Positions 23,992 to 32,748 of a stretch of DNA of 64,000 nt are shown one piece after another (the stretch's first letter is position 1; each line of letters begins with the position of its first letter). This stretch comes from Rubrivivax sp. (GTDB lineage: Bacteria > Pseudomonadota > Gammaproteobacteria > Burkholderiales > Burkholderiaceae_C), in contig JAHBZS010000015.1 of assembly GCA_019635285.1 (NCBI GenBank), positions 1-64,000 on the forward strand. The letters are read 5' to 3'. The notes under the pieces are model-generated. The model worked only from the letters and a program-made list of their open reading frames with translations. It did not search any database and was not told the DNA's origin. The position numbers and the translations under genes are program-made.

Positions 23992-24684
23992 TCAACGGCG
24001 GCGGTATTGCTGCGCGCCGAACAGCGCCTCGCGGGCTTTGTCCCCGGTCAGCGGCTTGCGCAGCCCGGCCAGCACCTCGACGCCGCGCATCACCGCCGGG
24101 CGCGCCGCGATCTCGTCGAACCAGCCCTTCAGGTGCGGGTGGTCGCCCCAGTCGATGCCCTGGTTCTTCCACGAGCGCAGCCAGGGAAAGACGGCGATGT
24201 CGGCGATCGAGTACTCCGGCCCGCCGAGGTAGCGGCTCTTCGCCAGGCGCTTGTCCATCACGCCATAAAGGCGCCTGGCCTCGTTGCTGTAGCGCTCGAT
24301 CGCGTAGGGGATCTTCTGCGGCGCATAGATGCGGAAGTGGTGCGCCTGGCCGAGCATCGGGCCGACCCCGCCCATCTGGAACATCAGCCACTGCAGCACC
24401 TCGTACTTGCCGCGTGTGCTCTGCGGCAGGAAGCGGCCGGTCTTGCCGGCCAGGTACAGCAGGATGGCGCCCGACTCGAAAAGCGAGATCGGCTGCCCGT
24501 CCGGTCCGTCGGGGTCGACGATGGCCGGAATCTTGTTGTTGGGGCTGATCTGTAAAAAATCACTTCGGAACTGGTCGCCGCTGCCGATATCCACGGGAAC
24601 CGCCTTGTAGGGCAGGGCGCACTCCTCCAGCATGACGTGCACCTTGTGGCCATTGGGCGTCGGCCAGGAATAGACCTCGATCAT
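23992..24684 (-). CDS. Glutathione S-transferase family protein (YfcG/nu-like)
   Basis: A 230-residue GST with an N-terminal thioredoxin-like domain (IEVYSWPTPNGHKVHVMLEE) and a C-terminal helical domain. The TPNGHKV segment and SPNNKIPAIVDPDG are typical of the YfcG/nu class, which shows glutathione-dependent disulfide-bond oxidoreductase activity. Start ATG 24684 is preceded by GGGAGGG at 8 bp; upstream in-frame codons lack family similarity. It sits alone between tRNA-Arg and a divergent gene of unknown function. Confidence 0.9.
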   Translation of the reverse strand: MIEVYSWPTPNGHKVHVMLEECALPYKAVPVDIGSGDQFRSDFLQISPNNKIPAIVDPDGPDGQPISLFESGAILLYLAGKTGRFLPQSTRGKYEVLQWLMFQMGGVGPMLGQAHHFRIYAPQKIPYAIERYSNEARRLYGVMDKRLAKSRYLGGPEYSIADIAVFPWLRSWKNQGIDWGDHPHLKGWFDEIAARPAVMRGVEVLAGLRKPLTGDKAREALFGAQQYRRR

Positions 24685-24736
24685 CTGTGCATCCCTCCCC
24701 ACGCGTGCCAAGGCACGCGACAACCGACTCTAAGCC

Positions 24737-25456
24737 ATGCTCGAATCGATGAAACGCTGGTTCGGCCAGACCCCGCCGCCCGTCCCCGGCTGGAGCGAGC
24801 TCTCGGCCTGGTGCAAATCCCGCCAATACGCGCTGCGCTCGGTGCGTGAGCCGGCCGGCTTCGTGGTCGACGGCAGCAGCGGCGACACGTCGTGGCGGCT
24901 GGAATGGGGCCCGTCGCAACGCTCCTACATCCAGGGCGCCGAACTGCGCCTGCGCGCCGACGTGGCGGTGCCGCGCGAGCTGCAGGCGCTGGTGCTCAAC
25001 CGCGAGCTGATGGAGAGCATGGAGAAGGCGGTCTTCGATCAGTACGTCGAAGGCGTGCAGACGCGCATCGACACCGCCACACCGCCCGAGATGCGCTGGC
25101 TGGTGATGTTCCCCAAGCTCACGTCGAGTGAGCTGCGCAGCCTGCGCGACAGCTACGGGGCGCTATCCAGCTTCAAGCCGTGGCTGCAGCAATGGCTGGC
25201 CGGTGACCTGACGCCGACCCTGGCTGCCATGCCCACCGACGCGGCCCGCCCGCTGGTGCTGATGATCGCCAGGCGCCGCCTGAGCCTGCGCACCACGCTG
25301 CCGCGGCCCGACGCTGCGGCCCTGAGTGGCTGGCTGAAGATTTTCGAATGCGCGTTGCAGGCCGCGCAGCGCGTGGTCGTCTCGGACGTCGACACGCACA
25401 CGGCCAGCACCATGCCGAGCCTGTTCTCGGCCTCGACTTTGTCGAGCCCCGGCTGA
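24737..25456 (+). CDS. Conserved hypothetical protein
   Basis: A 239-residue soluble protein with no recognised domain. It is rich in Trp and Arg in the N-terminal half (RWFGQTPPPVPGWSELSAWC), has a central patch EMRWLVMFPKLTSSELRSLRD, and ends in a low-complexity Ser/Thr tail. Codon use fits the genome, and the frame is the best of six over its length. It is convergent with a phosphotransferase gene 4 bp away and divergent from the GST gene. No signal peptide or membrane segment is evident. Confidence 0.7.
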   Translation: MLESMKRWFGQTPPPVPGWSELSAWCKSRQYALRSVREPAGFVVDGSSGDTSWRLEWGPSQRSYIQGAELRLRADVAVPRELQALVLNRELMESMEKAVFDQYVEGVQTRIDTATPPEMRWLVMFPKLTSSELRSLRDSYGALSSFKPWLQQWLAGDLTPTLAAMPTDAARPLVLMIARRRLSLRTTLPRPDAAALSGWLKIFECALQAAQRVVVSDVDTHTASTMPSLFSASTLSSPG

Positions 25457-25460
25457 GCCT

Positions 25461-26537
25461 TCAGCCGCGCTGCGCGAAGCTCCAGCCCAGCTCGGCCAGC
25501 GGCCGGGCGCCGGCGCCCGACTGGCGCGCCTGTTCGCTGGCCGCCGTGCCGGCCTCGACACGCTTGGCGATGCCCTGCAGGATCGCCGCCAGGCGGAACA
25601 TGTTGTAGGCCAGGTAGAAGTTCCAGTCGGCTTTCAAGGACTGCGGCGTGCCCCGGCCGCTGCGCTCGCAGTAGCGGCGGATGTACTCCGACTCCAGCGG
25701 GATGCCCAGCGCCGCATGGTCCAGCCCGCCGATGCCGCGGAAGGTGCCCGGCGGGATGTGCCAGGACATGCAGTGGTAGCTGAAGTCCGCCAGCGGGTGG
25801 CCGACGGTGGACAGCTCCCAGTCCAGCACCGCCAGCACGCGCGGCTCGGTCGGGTGGAACATCAGGTTGTCCAGCCGGAAGTCGCCGTGCACCACCGACA
25901 CCATGGTCTCGTCGCGCGCGCTGGCCGGGATGTGCTGCGGCAGCCATTCGAGCAGCCGGTCCATGGCCTCGTTGGGCCCGGTGACCGAGGCCTGGTACTG
26001 CTTGCTCCAGCGCGCGATCTGGCGTTCGAAGTAGTTGCCGGGGCGGCCATAGTCGGCCAGGCCCAGGGCGTTGACGTCCAGCTTGTGCAGCGCGGCGATG
26101 ACGCGGTTCATCTCGTCGTAGATCGCGCCGCGCTGCTCGCGCGTCATGTCCGGCAGCGACTGGTCCCACAGCACGCGCCCCGGCACGAACTGCATCACGT
26201 AGAAGGCCCGGCCGATGACGCTCTCATCGTCGCACAGCAGGTGCATCTTGGGCACCGGCACCGCGCTGTCGGCCAGCGCCCGCATGACGCGGAACTCGCG
26301 CTCGATGGCGTGGGCCGAGGGCAGCAGCTTGGCCACCGGACCGGGCTTGGAGCGCATCACGTAGGAGGTGCCCGGCGTGACCAGCTTGTAGGTCGGGTTC
26401 GATTGCCCGCCCTTGAACTGCTCCACGCTCAACGGGCCGGCGAAGCCCGGCAGGTGCCGCTGCAGATAGGCCTCGAGGGCCGCCGTGTCGAAGGCATGGG
26501 TGCCGGCCATCGCCTTCGTGCCCTGAAACTGTTCCAT
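25461..26537 (-). CDS. Phosphotransferase family protein (APH-like)
   Basis: A 358-residue aminoglycoside-phosphotransferase-fold protein. It has a GGQSNPTYKL nucleotide loop near residue 43, the catalytic VVHGDFRLDNLMFHP and the Mg-binding VLDWELSTVGHP. This subfamily resembles the kinase domain of ACAD10/ACAD11, which acts on hydroxyacyl substrates; many bacterial members sit with acyl-CoA dehydrogenase genes, although none is adjacent here. Start ATG 26537 follows the Crp/Fnr gene by 14 bp on the same strand, so the two form an operon. Confidence 0.88.
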   Translation of the reverse strand: MEQFQGTKAMAGTHAFDTAALEAYLQRHLPGFAGPLSVEQFKGGQSNPTYKLVTPGTSYVMRSKPGPVAKLLPSAHAIEREFRVMRALADSAVPVPKMHLLCDDESVIGRAFYVMQFVPGRVLWDQSLPDMTREQRGAIYDEMNRVIAALHKLDVNALGLADYGRPGNYFERQIARWSKQYQASVTGPNEAMDRLLEWLPQHIPASARDETMVSVVHGDFRLDNLMFHPTEPRVLAVLDWELSTVGHPLADFSYHCMSWHIPPGTFRGIGGLDHAALGIPLESEYIRRYCERSGRGTPQSLKADWNFYLAYNMFRLAAILQGIAKRVEAGTAASEQARQSGAGARPLAELGWSFAQRG

Positions 26538-26551
26538 CGTCCTCTCCTTGT

Positions 26552-27256
26552 TCAGCGCTCGGCGATCTGCAGCAGCTTGTCGCGCGACAGCACCACCAGT
26601 CGGGTAGGTTCGACGCGCACCGCGCCTTCCCGCTCGAAGCCTTTCAGTTCCTGGTTGACGCGCTGGCGCGACGCGCCCAGCAGCTGCGCCAAGTCCTCCT
26701 GCGCCAGCTGCAGGCCGATGCGGATCTCTTCGCCCTGGGCGATGCCATAGCTCTTGGCCAGCAGGATGATCTGCTTGGCCAGCCGCGCCTGCAGCGGCCG
26801 CGTGTTCAGGTCCTCGAACTGGTCGAACATCAGCCGCAGCCGGCGGCAGTTCAGCCGCAGCAGCGCGTCGTACAGCTCGGTGTGGCGCGCCAGCAGGTCC
26901 TTGAAGTCGGGCTTGCGCACGCACAGCAAGGTGGTCTGGCCGTGCGCGTCGGCATCGTGCGTGCGCGGCAGGCCGTCGAAGAGCGAGATGTCGCCGAACC
27001 AGATGCCGGGCTCGGCGTAGGTCAGCGTAACCTGCTTGCCCGACAGCGACACCGAGCTGATGCGCACCGCGCCCAGGGCCACGCCGCACCATTCCTCGGC
27101 CGCGGCGCCGCGCGAGCTGAGCGGTGCGCCATCCTTCAGCCGGCGCACGAGGGCGCGCGCCAGGATGTCCTCGCGCAGCGCCGGCGAGAGCTTGGAGAAC
27201 CAGGCGCCGGAATCGATGTTGCGGCGCTCCTCGACGCTGAGGGTCGATGCGTTCAT
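26552..27256 (-). CDS. Crp/Fnr-family transcriptional regulator
   Basis: A 234-residue regulator with an N-terminal cyclic-nucleotide-binding fold (about 20-140, including AEPGIWFGDISLFDG) and a C-terminal HTH (EDLAQLLGASRQRVNQELKG, about 183-202). There is no N-terminal Fe-S cysteine cluster, so it is not Fnr; the cNMP pocket lacks an obvious cAMP arginine-serine pair, so the effector is open. Start ATG 27256 was chosen because upstream in-frame sequence is low complexity. Co-directional with the phosphotransferase gene. Confidence 0.88.
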   Translation of the reverse strand: MNASTLSVEERRNIDSGAWFSKLSPALREDILARALVRRLKDGAPLSSRGAAAEEWCGVALGAVRISSVSLSGKQVTLTYAEPGIWFGDISLFDGLPRTHDADAHGQTTLLCVRKPDFKDLLARHTELYDALLRLNCRRLRLMFDQFEDLNTRPLQARLAKQIILLAKSYGIAQGEEIRIGLQLAQEDLAQLLGASRQRVNQELKGFEREGAVRVEPTRLVVLSRDKLLQIAER

Positions 27257-27402
27257 GTCTGCGTGAGGCGGGTAGTCACGGCCTTCATTCTGGGTCAATG
27301 CTAACCGTGCGCTGTTGCACGAACGGCCGCGTGCGGCGGGAGGGCCTGCACGGACACGCGTGCTAGAGTGGTTCGCAGATGTAGCGTCACCAGAACCCAC
27401 GC

Positions 27403-28998
27403 ATGTTCCAGCGGCCGCTGAGTTCCGCGCTCCTGCTGCTCGCCGGATTTGCGACCGTCTCGCCGGTGCGGGCGCTGGGCTTTGGCCGCGTCCCCGAATC
27501 GATTCCCTTCGCCCAGCCGCTGGATCTGTCGGTGCCGGTGCAGCTGGGCGGTGCGGCGATGCCGCCACCGGGCTGCCTGCAGGGGCAGGTGCTCCTGGGC
27601 GAGCATCGGCTGCCACCGAGCAGCCTGCAGATGCAGATGGAAGGCAGCGGCGAGGACGCCCGCGTGCGCATCCGCAGTGCCGTCGTGGTGCAGGAACCGA
27701 CCGTGACCGTGCAGCTCACGCTGGGCTGCAGTGGCGCGGTGTCGCGGCAGTTCGTGTTCTTTGCCGACCTGGTGCCGCAGCGCGCAGGCGCCGACGCGGT
27801 GCCGGCGGCCGTGGCCGCGCTCGGCGCGGAGCGTCCGCGGCCGGCCCCGCTGCCGAGCGCCCGCGCGCTAGGCACCGACGTCCCGCCGACGCCGCCACGT
27901 GCGAAGCCCGAGCCGCCCCCCGCTCCGCCCCGCGCTCCGTCCCCTGCGCCTCCGCCTACGACGCCCACCGCCGACGACGCCGCCCTGAATGCGGCGTGGC
28001 AGGCGGCCGCGGCGGCACAGGCTGCCGCCTCGGCCGCCGAGCAGCGTCTGGCTGGGGTGCAGGCCGACCTGGAACGGTTGCGCGCGGAGGCGGCGGCCCA
28101 GCGCGCGCTGGTCGCCGAGCTGCGCACGCAGCAGGCCGTGCCCGGCGACCCGAGCCGCGTGCAGGCGGCGTTGATCGCCTTCGTGGTGTCGCTCGGGCTG
28201 GTGGCGCTCTGGCTCGGATGGCGCATACGCAGCGCCCGGCAGGAGCGGCCGGTCACGGACTGGCAAGGGCTCGTCGACTTCGACGACGAGGCCATGTCCG
28301 AACCGTTCAGACCGCAAGCTCCGGCCACGTGGGAGCCCGCCGCGGACCGGCCCATGGCACAGGCCCCCGAGCACGCGCCGAGCTCCGCGATGAGCGTGGA
28401 CGAACTGATCGACCTGGAGCAGGAGGTGGAGTTCTTCCTGCTGCTGGGCGACGAGCATGCGGCGGTCGACCTGCTCGAGGCCCATCTGCGGCACCGCGGC
28501 ATGGCCAGCCCGCTGCCTTGCCTGCAGCTGCTGCAGATGCACCGCCGGCACGGGGACCGCGAAGCCTACGACCGGGTGGCGAGCCGCCTGGGGGCTAACC
28601 CGCCCGATTGGCAAGCCGACCGGGAGGCCGGCCGGACGTCCGGCCGCGGCCTGCTGGACTGCCCGGTGCTGCTGGCCGAACTGCAGGCCCAATGGGCGTC
28701 CCCGGCGCAGGCCGTGGGCTGGCTGCAAGCGCAGCTGTTCAGCGCACCCGGCCCCGACCGGCCCGGGTTGCCGGCCTACCGCGACCTGCTGACCTTGTTC
28801 ATCGTGGCGCGGGACCTGCACCGCCAGGCGGATGGGCTGGAGACCGACGTGGACCTGCTGTTGCCGCTGGCGGACGGCGACGAACGGGTTGCGACGCAGA
28901 GGACGTCGATCTTCGACCGGCTGGAGCCGGGTGGCGGCGCGCCGACGGCGGATTCGGCCGTCGACGTCAACCTGAACGAGCCGGCCGCGCGGTCTTAG
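27403..28998 (+). CDS. FimV-like protein
   Basis: A 531-residue envelope protein: signal peptide (about 1-24, ending VRALG), a beta-rich periplasmic domain resembling the N-terminal region of FimV, a Pro-rich stretch (145-190), a predicted coiled coil (195-243), one membrane helix (254-274), and a cytoplasmic C-terminal part with a FimV-like DLEQEVEFFLLLGDEHAAVDLL segment. FimV/HubP proteins organise pole-located machines such as type IV pili. No LysM motif is evident. The gene stands alone and converges with the aminotransferase gene 4 bp away. Confidence 0.68.
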   Translation: MFQRPLSSALLLLAGFATVSPVRALGFGRVPESIPFAQPLDLSVPVQLGGAAMPPPGCLQGQVLLGEHRLPPSSLQMQMEGSGEDARVRIRSAVVVQEPTVTVQLTLGCSGAVSRQFVFFADLVPQRAGADAVPAAVAALGAERPRPAPLPSARALGTDVPPTPPRAKPEPPPAPPRAPSPAPPPTTPTADDAALNAAWQAAAAAQAAASAAEQRLAGVQADLERLRAEAAAQRALVAELRTQQAVPGDPSRVQAALIAFVVSLGLVALWLGWRIRSARQERPVTDWQGLVDFDDEAMSEPFRPQAPATWEPAADRPMAQAPEHAPSSAMSVDELIDLEQEVEFFLLLGDEHAAVDLLEAHLRHRGMASPLPCLQLLQMHRRHGDREAYDRVASRLGANPPDWQADREAGRTSGRGLLDCPVLLAELQAQWASPAQAVGWLQAQLFSAPGPDRPGLPAYRDLLTLFIVARDLHRQADGLETDVDLLLPLADGDERVATQRTSIFDRLEPGGGAPTADSAVDVNLNEPAARS

Positions 28999-29002
28999 CG
29001 CG

Positions 29003-30166
29003 CTACAGCTTCTGCAGGCGCTGCAACGCCGTCTGCAAGGTCTCGTCGCGCTTGGCGAAGCACAGCCGGGCGATGCGCTGCTCGAAGCCGTCGGCGTAGA
29101 AGGCCGACAGCGGAATGGCCGCCACGCCGATCTCGGTGGTCAGCCACTCGCAGAACTTGGCCTCGGGCAGGTCGCTCACCAAGGCGTAGTCCACGCACTG
29201 GAAATAGCTGCCCTCGCTGGGCAGCATGCGCAGCCGCGTCGCTGCCAGCCCGGCGCGGAACAGGTCGCGCTTGCGCTGGTAGAAGGCCGGCAGTTCCAGG
29301 TAGTGGCGCGGCTCGGCCATGTAGCGCGCCAGCCCGTGCTGCATCGGCGTGTTCACCGTGAAGACGTTGAACTGATGCACCTTGCGGAACTCCGCCATCA
29401 GCGGCGCCGGCGCCACCACGTAGCCGACCTTCCAGCCGGTGACGTGGTAGGTCTTGCCGAAGCTGGAGACGACGAAGCAGCGCGAGGCCAGCGCCGGGAT
29501 CGACGCGGCGCTGACGTGCGGCACGCCGTCGAAGACCATGTGCTCGTAGACCTCGTCGCTGATCAGCAGGATGTCGGTGGGTGCCAGCAGGTTGGCCAGT
29601 TGCTGCATCTCGGCCGCGGTCCACACGGTGGCGCTGGGGTTGTGCGGCGAGTTCACCATGATGAGCCGCGTGCGCGGCGTGATCGCGGCGGCGATGCGCG
29701 CGAAATCGGGGCGGAAGCTGCCCGGCGTCAGCGGCACGCGCACCACCACGCCGCCGGCCAGTTCGATGTTTGGCGCGTAGCTGTCGTAGCAGGGCTCCAG
29801 CACGATGACTTCGTCGCCGGGGTGCACGCAGCACAGCACCGCGGTCAGGATGGCCTGCGTGGCGCCGGCGGTGATCGTCACCTCGGTGTCGGGGTCGTAG
29901 TGCCGGCCGTACAGCGCCTCGACCTTGTGCGCCACCGCCTGGCGCAGCGGCGCCACGCCCGGCATCGGCGGGTACTGGTTCAGGCCCTCGCGCATGGCGG
30001 CGCTGACCAGGTCCAGCAGCGCGGGGTCGCAATCGAAGTCGGGGAAGCCCTGGCCCAGGTTGACCGCGCCGTGCTGCTGCGCCAGCGCCGACATCACGGT
30101 GAAGATGGTGGTGCCGACCTGCGGCAGGCGGCTCTCGATGGGCGGGGTGATGTTCGATGGTTGCAT
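29003..30166 (-). CDS. PLP-dependent methionine aminotransferase (YbdL-like)
   Basis: A 387-residue class I aminotransferase. The PLP lysine is in SSFGKTYHVTGWKVGY, with conserved NSPHNP and SDEVYEHMVF upstream, and LGQGFPDF near the start is typical of the YbdL/kynurenine-aminotransferase-like group that favours methionine or glutamine. Start ATG 30166 is preferred over TTG 30172. Expected role: transamination of methionine or its keto acid. It lies next to cysB, which fits sulfur amino-acid metabolism, but that is inference. Confidence 0.88.
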   Translation of the reverse strand: MQPSNITPPIESRLPQVGTTIFTVMSALAQQHGAVNLGQGFPDFDCDPALLDLVSAAMREGLNQYPPMPGVAPLRQAVAHKVEALYGRHYDPDTEVTITAGATQAILTAVLCCVHPGDEVIVLEPCYDSYAPNIELAGGVVVRVPLTPGSFRPDFARIAAAITPRTRLIMVNSPHNPSATVWTAAEMQQLANLLAPTDILLISDEVYEHMVFDGVPHVSAASIPALASRCFVVSSFGKTYHVTGWKVGYVVAPAPLMAEFRKVHQFNVFTVNTPMQHGLARYMAEPRHYLELPAFYQRKRDLFRAGLAATRLRMLPSEGSYFQCVDYALVSDLPEAKFCEWLTTEIGVAAIPLSAFYADGFEQRIARLCFAKRDETLQTALQRLQKL

Positions 30167-30237
30167 GTTCAAGCGCTACGGCGTGTCAGAAGCACCGCGC
30201 CAACGGGCGACCGAAGGCCGTTACGGGTGATGCCAAT

Positions 30238-31185
30238 TCATAGCTGGTAGTCGTCGTCACCGCCGCCGCTCATGGCGCGCTGGATCAGCGCGCGCGTCAG
30301 GCGGTCCGACAGCAGTTCGGCAAAAGTGTAGACAAAGTGGCGCAGGTAGGCACCGCGGCGGAAGGCGACACGCGACACGTTCTGGCCAAAGAGATGGCCC
30401 ACCGGATGGCAGACCAGGTCGCCGTCCGCGGGCTCGTCGCGCACCGCCATCTCGGCCACGATGCCGGTGCCCAGCCCCAGCCGCACGTAGGTCTTGATGA
30501 CGTCCGAATCCAGCGCCTCCAACGCGAACTGCGGCTTCAGCCGCGCCTTGGCGAAGGCGGCGTCGATGCGCGAGCGGCCGCTGACGGTGGGGTGGTAGGT
30601 GACCAGCGGCTCGACGGCCAGCTGCTCCAGCGACGGCCGGTCCACCGTCGCCAGCGCATGCGTGCGCGGCACGACCAGCGCATGCTGCCATTCGTAGCAC
30701 GGCAAGGTCACCAGGTCGTCCACCTCGCTCAGCGATTCGGTGGCCAGGCCGATGTCGGCAACTTCCGACAGCAGCATGCGCGCCACCTGCTCCGGCGTGC
30801 CCTGGTGCAGCACCACCTGCACCTTCGGGTAGCGGCGGCGCAGCAGCGCCACCGGGCCCGGCAGCACGTAGCGCGCCTGCGTGTGCGTGGTGGCGATGGA
30901 CAGCGTGCCGGCCTCCTGCTTGGAGAACTCCTCGCCGATGCGCTTCAGGTTGGCCACCTCGCGCAGGATGATGTCGATGGCCTTCAGCACCTCCTGCCCG
31001 GGCTCGGTGACGCGGCGCAGCCGCTTGCCGTGGCGCGCGAAGATGTCGATGCCCAGCTCTTCCTCCAGCTCGAGGATGGCCTTGCTGATGCCGGGCTGCG
31101 AGGTGTACAGCGCCTTCGCCGTCTCGGTGAGGTTGAGGTTGCGGCGCACGGCCTCCTGCACGAAGCGGAACTGGTGCAGGTTCAT
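30238..31185 (-). CDS. cysB: LysR-family regulator CysB
   Basis: A 315-residue LysR regulator. The HTH lies in the first 60 residues (TETAKALYTSQPGISKAILE), and the effector domain has the CysB-type THTQARYVLP and HPTVSGRSRIDAAF segments. CysB activates sulfate assimilation genes with N-acetylserine as inducer. The start ATG overlaps the stop of the upstream chelatase-like gene (ATGA), tying sulfur control to siroheme supply. Length matches the family (about 310-324). Confidence 0.9.
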   Translation of the reverse strand: MNLHQFRFVQEAVRRNLNLTETAKALYTSQPGISKAILELEEELGIDIFARHGKRLRRVTEPGQEVLKAIDIILREVANLKRIGEEFSKQEAGTLSIATTHTQARYVLPGPVALLRRRYPKVQVVLHQGTPEQVARMLLSEVADIGLATESLSEVDDLVTLPCYEWQHALVVPRTHALATVDRPSLEQLAVEPLVTYHPTVSGRSRIDAAFAKARLKPQFALEALDSDVIKTYVRLGLGTGIVAEMAVRDEPADGDLVCHPVGHLFGQNVSRVAFRRGAYLRHFVYTFAELLSDRLTRALIQRAMSGGGDDDYQL

Positions 31186-31565
31186 GCGCCGTCCTCGTCG
31201 CTCAGCGCCACCGCGGCGGCGGCCATGGCCTGGGCCACGGTGTCCATCTCGCCGATGGCCGCGTGCAGGGTCCAGCGGACATCGGGATGGCGCTGGCGCA
31301 GCTGGTCGATCATCGGTGGCAGGTCCTTGCGCAGGTGGCCGCCGGTGCCCAGGAACATCGGCAGCACGTCGATATGGCGGCAGCCGGCCGCGCACAGTTC
31401 GGCGCCGGCTTCAGGCAGCGTCGGCGACATCAGCTCCAGAAAGGCCAGCCGCAACTGCAGCGCCGGCCGCTGCCGCCGCACCCTCGCGGCGACGGCCTCG
31501 AAGGGTGCGGCCCAGCGCGGGTCGCGCGCGCCGTGGGCGAAGAGGATCAACCCCCGCGCGCTCAT
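31182..31565 (-). CDS. cbiX: CbiX-type sirohydrochlorin chelatase, short form
   Basis: A 127-residue single-domain chelatase of the CbiX/SirB family. GLILFAHGARDPRW supplies the metal-binding His at about residue 10, and MFLGTGGHLRKDLP the second conserved His. Short CbiX proteins act as dimers that insert iron or cobalt into sirohydrochlorin. Position directly before cysB suggests a role in siroheme for sulfite reductase. The frame extends upstream, but ATG 31565 begins the conserved domain; the lptG stop lies about 70 bp upstream. Confidence 0.85.
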   Translation of the reverse strand: MSARGLILFAHGARDPRWAAPFEAVAARVRRQRPALQLRLAFLELMSPTLPEAGAELCAAGCRHIDVLPMFLGTGGHLRKDLPPMIDQLRQRHPDVRWTLHAAIGEMDTVAQAMAAAAVALSDEDGA

Positions 31566-31635
31566 GCGGCGTCCCCGCGGCCCGCGGCACGCTGGCTGCG
31601 GCGGAGCTGGCGCCTGCGGGACGGCCGCGCCGCGC

Positions 31636-32748
31636 TCATCGGTAGCGCACCAGCCAGCCGAAGGCGGCCAGCGACAGCAGCATGAATGCCGCACTGGGCA
31701 TGGCCGCCACCAGCCAGGGCGTCCAGCCGCGCAGCATGCCGATGTGGCCGGCCACGTTGTTGAGCAGCACGAAGCTGATGCCGAGCATGATGCCGCCGAA
31801 GACCTTCAGGCTGATGCCGCCGGCCCGCGCGTGCAGGTAGGCGAAGGGCAGCGCCAGGGTGGTCAGCACCAGGCAGGCCAGCGGATACAGCGCCTTCTTC
31901 CAGAACTGGATCTCGTAGCGTTGCGCGGCCTGCTCCTGGTCGCTGAGGTGCATGCTGTAGCGCCACAGCTCGGTGGTCGACATGGTCTTCAGCGGCAGCA
32001 CTGCGGCGGAGACGACGCCGGCGCTCAGCGTGCTGGGCCACGACAGCTTTTCCAGGTGCTGGCGCCGCACGGCGTCCTGCGCGCTGCCGCCGCCTTGCGG
32101 CCAGGTGGTGACGTCGGCGTCGGTCAGCGTCCAGGTGCCGTCGGCGCCGACCTTGCCCTTCTGCGCGACGATGCGCGAGACGTGGCCGCCCTCGGCGTCG
32201 AACTCGAAGATGCGGATGCCGCCCAGGTGGCCGCTGCCGTCGATGCGGGTGACGTTGACCGCATAGGTGCGCTCGCCGGCCTCGGTGCTGCGGCGCTCCT
32301 TGAGCCAGGCGCCCCCGGTGCCCAGCTTGCGCCCGCCGGTGACCGCGGCCTTGACCAGCGCCGTCTGCGTCTCGGTGAAAGGCACCAGGTAGTCGCCCAG
32401 CGCAAAGGTCACGGCACTGAAACCCAGCGCCAGCAGCGCCAGCAGGCGCAGCGCGCGCAGCGGGCTCAGCCCGCTGGTGCGCAGGATGGTGAACTCCGAG
32501 GTCTGTGCCAGGCGCGCCATGGAATAGATGGTGCCGATCAGCACGGCGATGGGCAGCAGCTCGTACAGGTTGCCCGGCACCTCGAGCAGCGCACCGACGA
32601 CCGCGGCCCACAGCGTGAAGCCGGGCCGGCCCAACTGTTGCAACTCGTCGACGAAATCGATGAAGAAGGACAGCGACAGGAAGGCCAGCGCGACGAAGAC
32701 CACCGACAGCGTAATGTCGCGGTAGAGCATGCGGCGCACGGTCCTCAT
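31636..32748 (-). CDS. lptG: LPS export ABC transporter permease LptG
   Basis: A 370-residue permease of the YjgP/YjgQ family with three N-terminal and three C-terminal membrane helices around a periplasmic beta-jellyroll domain. LptG with LptF and the LptB ATPase extracts LPS from the inner membrane and passes it to LptC/A. Start ATG 32748 overlaps the lptF stop by 4 bp. Order lptF-lptG divergent from pepA is conserved in many proteobacteria. Confidence 0.95.
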   Translation of the reverse strand: MRTVRRMLYRDITLSVVFVALAFLSLSFFIDFVDELQQLGRPGFTLWAAVVGALLEVPGNLYELLPIAVLIGTIYSMARLAQTSEFTILRTSGLSPLRALRLLALLALGFSAVTFALGDYLVPFTETQTALVKAAVTGGRKLGTGGAWLKERRSTEAGERTYAVNVTRIDGSGHLGGIRIFEFDAEGGHVSRIVAQKGKVGADGTWTLTDADVTTWPQGGGSAQDAVRRQHLEKLSWPSTLSAGVVSAAVLPLKTMSTTELWRYSMHLSDQEQAAQRYEIQFWKKALYPLACLVLTTLALPFAYLHARAGGISLKVFGGIMLGISFVLLNNVAGHIGMLRGWTPWLVAAMPSAAFMLLSLAAFGWLVRYR

